The notes under the pieces are model-generated. The model worked only from the letters and a program-made list of their open reading frames with translations, had not been told where the DNA came from and did not search any database. Both the position numbers and the translations under genes were made by a program. From assembly GCF_000023285.1 (NCBI RefSeq), contig NC_013162.1:496001-560000 (forward strand): 64,000 nucleotides of DNA, written 5' to 3'. Positions 62,089 through 64,000 of the stretch are shown piece after piece. Source of the stretch: Capnocytophaga ochracea DSM 7271. GTDB taxonomy: Bacteria > Bacteroidota > Bacteroidia > Flavobacteriales > Flavobacteriaceae. Each line of letters starts with the position of its first letter. The first letter of the stretch is position 1.

Positions 62089-62144
62089 TTCGTCATTCGT
62101 CACTCGTCACTCGTCATTCGTCATTCGTCATTCGTCACTCGTCA
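62089..62144 (+). repeat. heptamer array YTCGTCA, 8 units
   Basis: Eight consecutive units, each TTCGTCA or CTCGTCA. Shorter reversed runs lie at about 34187-34206 and 49681-49706. The 442-base gap before parC holds this array, the 11-base array and the promoter, and no gene. Confidence 0.85.
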
Positions 62145-62192
62145 TTTCTTTTTTTACCTTTTATCTTTTACTTTTTACATAAATCCCATTTT

Positions 62193-62222
62193 TTGTCATT
62201 TGCCAATTATTTTCTATTTTTG
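62193..62222 (+). promoter_or_regulatory. promoter of parC
   Basis: TTG at 62193-62195, 19 bases, TATTTTTG at 62215-62222; the ATG follows after 23 bases. Confidence 0.75.
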
Positions 62223-62245
62223 CACTTTAAACAACATCTGTTCCG

Positions 62246-64000
62246 ATGGAAGACAATACACCTCAAAACACTACTCCACAAGGAGATAGCATCATTAAAG
62301 TCACAGGTATGTACCAAGATTGGTTCTTGGATTATGCTTCGTACGTAATCCTCGAACGCGCTGTACCAGCAATCGAAGATGGCTTTAAGCCCGTACAACG
62401 CCGTATTATGCACTCGCTTAAAGAATTAGACGATGGTCGCTACAACAAGGTGGCTAACGTCGTGGGGAATACAATGCAGTATCACCCTCACGGCGATGCG
62501 AGTATAGGCGATGCTATTGTACAAATCGGTCAGAAGGACTTGCTCATCGATACGCAAGGTAACTGGGGGAATATCCTCACAGGCGACGATGCAGCAGCAC
62601 CTCGTTATATCGAAGCTCGCCTTTCTAAGTTTGCCCTCGATGTGGTCTTTAGCCCTAAGGTAACCGAATGGCAATCCAGCTATGATGGTCGTAAGAAAGA
62701 GCCTATCAGTTTACCGGTGAAGTTTCCGCTCCTCTTGGCACAAGGTACCGAGGGGATAGCCGTGGGGCTTTCTACCAAGATATTACCTCACAACTTCATC
62801 GAGCTTATCGAGGCTTCCATTGCTTACCTCAAAAATAAACCTTTTGAATTATACCCCGATTTCCCTACTGCGGGTATTATGGACGTAAGTGGCTATAACG
62901 ATGGGGCAAGAGGTGGACGTGTGCGGGTGCGTGCCAAGATTTCGCAACTCGACAAGAGTACGCTTTGCATCACCGAAATTCCGTTTACTACCACCACTAC
63001 CTCGCTCATCGACTCTATACTGAAAGCCAACGAAAAAGGCAAGATAAAAATCAAAAAGGTAGACGATAACACAGCTGCCAATGTAGAGATATTGGTGCAC
63101 TTGCCCAACGGCACGTCGCCCGATAAGACTATCGATGCACTCTACGCCTTCACTGCCTGCGAAACAGCTATTTCGCCCATTACCTGTGTGATTGAGGACA
63201 ACAAACCGCATTTTCTCACCGTCTCAGAAGTGTTGCGTCGCAGTACCGACCGCACAGTAAGTCTGCTCAAACAAGAGCTCGAAATTGAACTTTCTGAACT
63301 CGAAATGCAATGGCACAGTGCCTCGCTCGAAAAGATTTTCATCAGAGAAGAGATGTATATCGACTTCAAGAACTACACCGATAGAGAGAGTTTGTACGAG
63401 TACTTGTACCAGCGTTTTGAACCTTTCAAAAAAGATTTGATCCGTGAGATTACCGATGACGATTTGGCTAAACTCACTCAAATACCAATGATTCGCATCA
63501 CCCGCTTCGACTCTTATAAGGCTGATGAAAATATCCTCAAAATAGAAGCCGATATCGAGGAAGTGAAAAACCACCTTGCAAACCTTATCGACTATGCGAT
63601 TTCCCATTTCGAACGCCTTAAAAAGACTTATGGTAAGGGGCGCGAACGGAAAACCGAAATGCGCGTATTCGATACCATCGAGGCGACCAAAGTAGTGGTG
63701 CGCAATACCAAACTCTATGTGAACAGAGCTGAAGGTTTTGTAGGTACAGGCTTACGCAAAGATGAGTATGTAGGTGATTGCAGTGATATCGACGATGTGA
63801 TTGTATTTACCGAAAGCGGTGCGATGTACGTTACCAAAGTATCCGATAAACAATATATAGAGAAAAACATCATACACGTAGCGGTCTTTAAGAAAGACGA
63901 CAAGCGCACCGTGTACAATATGATTTATAAGGATGGACAAACGGGCTTCTCCTATATCAAGCGTTTCAACGTTACGGGTATTACCCGCGATAAGAAATAC
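62246..64000 (+). CDS. parC: DNA topoisomerase IV subunit A (partial, runs off the window)
   Basis: The first 585 codons are open to the end of the window, starting MEDNTPQNTTPQGDSIIKVT. The type IIA breakage-reunion core is plain: YVILERAVPAIEDGFKPVQR, GNTMQYHPHGDASIGDAIV, NWGNILTGDDAAAPRYIEAR with the catalytic Tyr in APRY, and GTEGIAVGLSTKILPHNF. The segments ATKVVVRNTKLYVNRAEGFV and DCSDIDDVIVFTESG are typical of the Bacteroidota ParC rather than GyrA. It acts with ParE in chromosome decatenation; parE is not adjacent upstream. The expected full length is about 850-900 residues. Confidence 0.93.
   Translation, partial: MEDNTPQNTTPQGDSIIKVTGMYQDWFLDYASYVILERAVPAIEDGFKPVQRRIMHSLKELDDGRYNKVANVVGNTMQYHPHGDASIGDAIVQIGQKDLLIDTQGNWGNILTGDDAAAPRYIEARLSKFALDVVFSPKVTEWQSSYDGRKKEPISLPVKFPLLLAQGTEGIAVGLSTKILPHNFIELIEASIAYLKNKPFELYPDFPTAGIMDVSGYNDGARGGRVRVRAKISQLDKSTLCITEIPFTTTTTSLIDSILKANEKGKIKIKKVDDNTAANVEILVHLPNGTSPDKTIDALYAFTACETAISPITCVIEDNKPHFLTVSEVLRRSTDRTVSLLKQELEIELSELEMQWHSASLEKIFIREEMYIDFKNYTDRESLYEYLYQRFEPFKKDLIREITDDDLAKLTQIPMIRITRFDSYKADENILKIEADIEEVKNHLANLIDYAISHFERLKKTYGKGRERKTEMRVFDTIEATKVVVRNTKLYVNRAEGFVGTGLRKDEYVGDCSDIDDVIVFTESGAMYVTKVSDKQYIEKNIIHVAVFKKDDKRTVYNMIYKDGQTGFSYIKRFNVTGITRDKKY

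Overview
The window looks like a chromosome segment of a Flavobacteriia member (phylum Bacteroidota), most plausibly Capnocytophaga or a close relative. The evidence is: repeated promoters of the Bacteroidota type (TTG, 18-20 bases, TAnnTTTG) upstream of at least twelve transcription units; flavobacterial gene neighbourhoods (secE-nusG-rplKAJL-rpoB; rpoC followed by a DUF3467 gene; PadR followed by a PspC-domain protein); an S46 dipeptidyl-peptidase with the acidic-specific arginine; and few Shine-Dalgarno-like sites. The genus is an inference. No rRNA, tRNA, CRISPR array, integrase or intact insertion sequence was found.

Layout. 0-7.4 kb: hydrolase, orphan MacB-type permease, LytS-type kinase, gpsA, ribE, plsC, a candidate small RNA and a small membrane protein. 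7.4-8.4 kb: repeat mosaic. 8.4-16.1 kb: DinB-like protein, thiL, alkaline phosphatase, cation efflux, two polyprenyl-phosphate glycosyltransferases, rpoN. 16.2-21.6 kb (minus strand): DPP11-like peptidase with a broken coupled small gene, LOG protein, a decayed gene, a VWA protein and an outer-membrane barrel. 21.6-22.3 kb: an inverted copy of the repeat mosaic. 22.3-28.0 kb: a methionine/threonine cluster (metX, aspartokinase-homoserine dehydrogenase, metF) with a GrpB-like gene. 28.0-33.1 kb (minus): engB, hydrolase, pdxH, PpiD-like chaperone. 33.1-34.3 kb: repeat mosaic, then a BspA-like leucine-rich-repeat protein. 36.0-54.6 kb: the secE-nusG-rplKAJL-rpoB block, then about 7 kb of accessory genes, then rpoC. 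55-64 kb: PadR/PspC regulon, a subtilase with its signal peptide out of frame, superoxide dismutase, sulfatase and the first 585 codons of parC.

The main surprises are two. First, rpoB and rpoC, normally adjacent, are separated by a six-gene accessory island plus decayed remnants; rpoB ends in a strong terminator and rpoC has its own consensus promoter. Second, the spacers are packed with degenerate short tandem repeats of fixed unit length (7, 8, 9 or 11 bases), embedded in larger dispersed mosaics. Copies of the 11-base and 9-base arrays differ by exactly one unit, and the 7-base arrays run into the ends of genes, supplying their stop codons and last residues.

Gene decay is visible in several places: an in-frame TGA in the gene coupled to the peptidase, a frameshifted remnant near 19.5 kb, remnants near 47.2 and 47.5 kb, and a one-base shift in an A tract that removes the lipoprotein signal from the subtilase.
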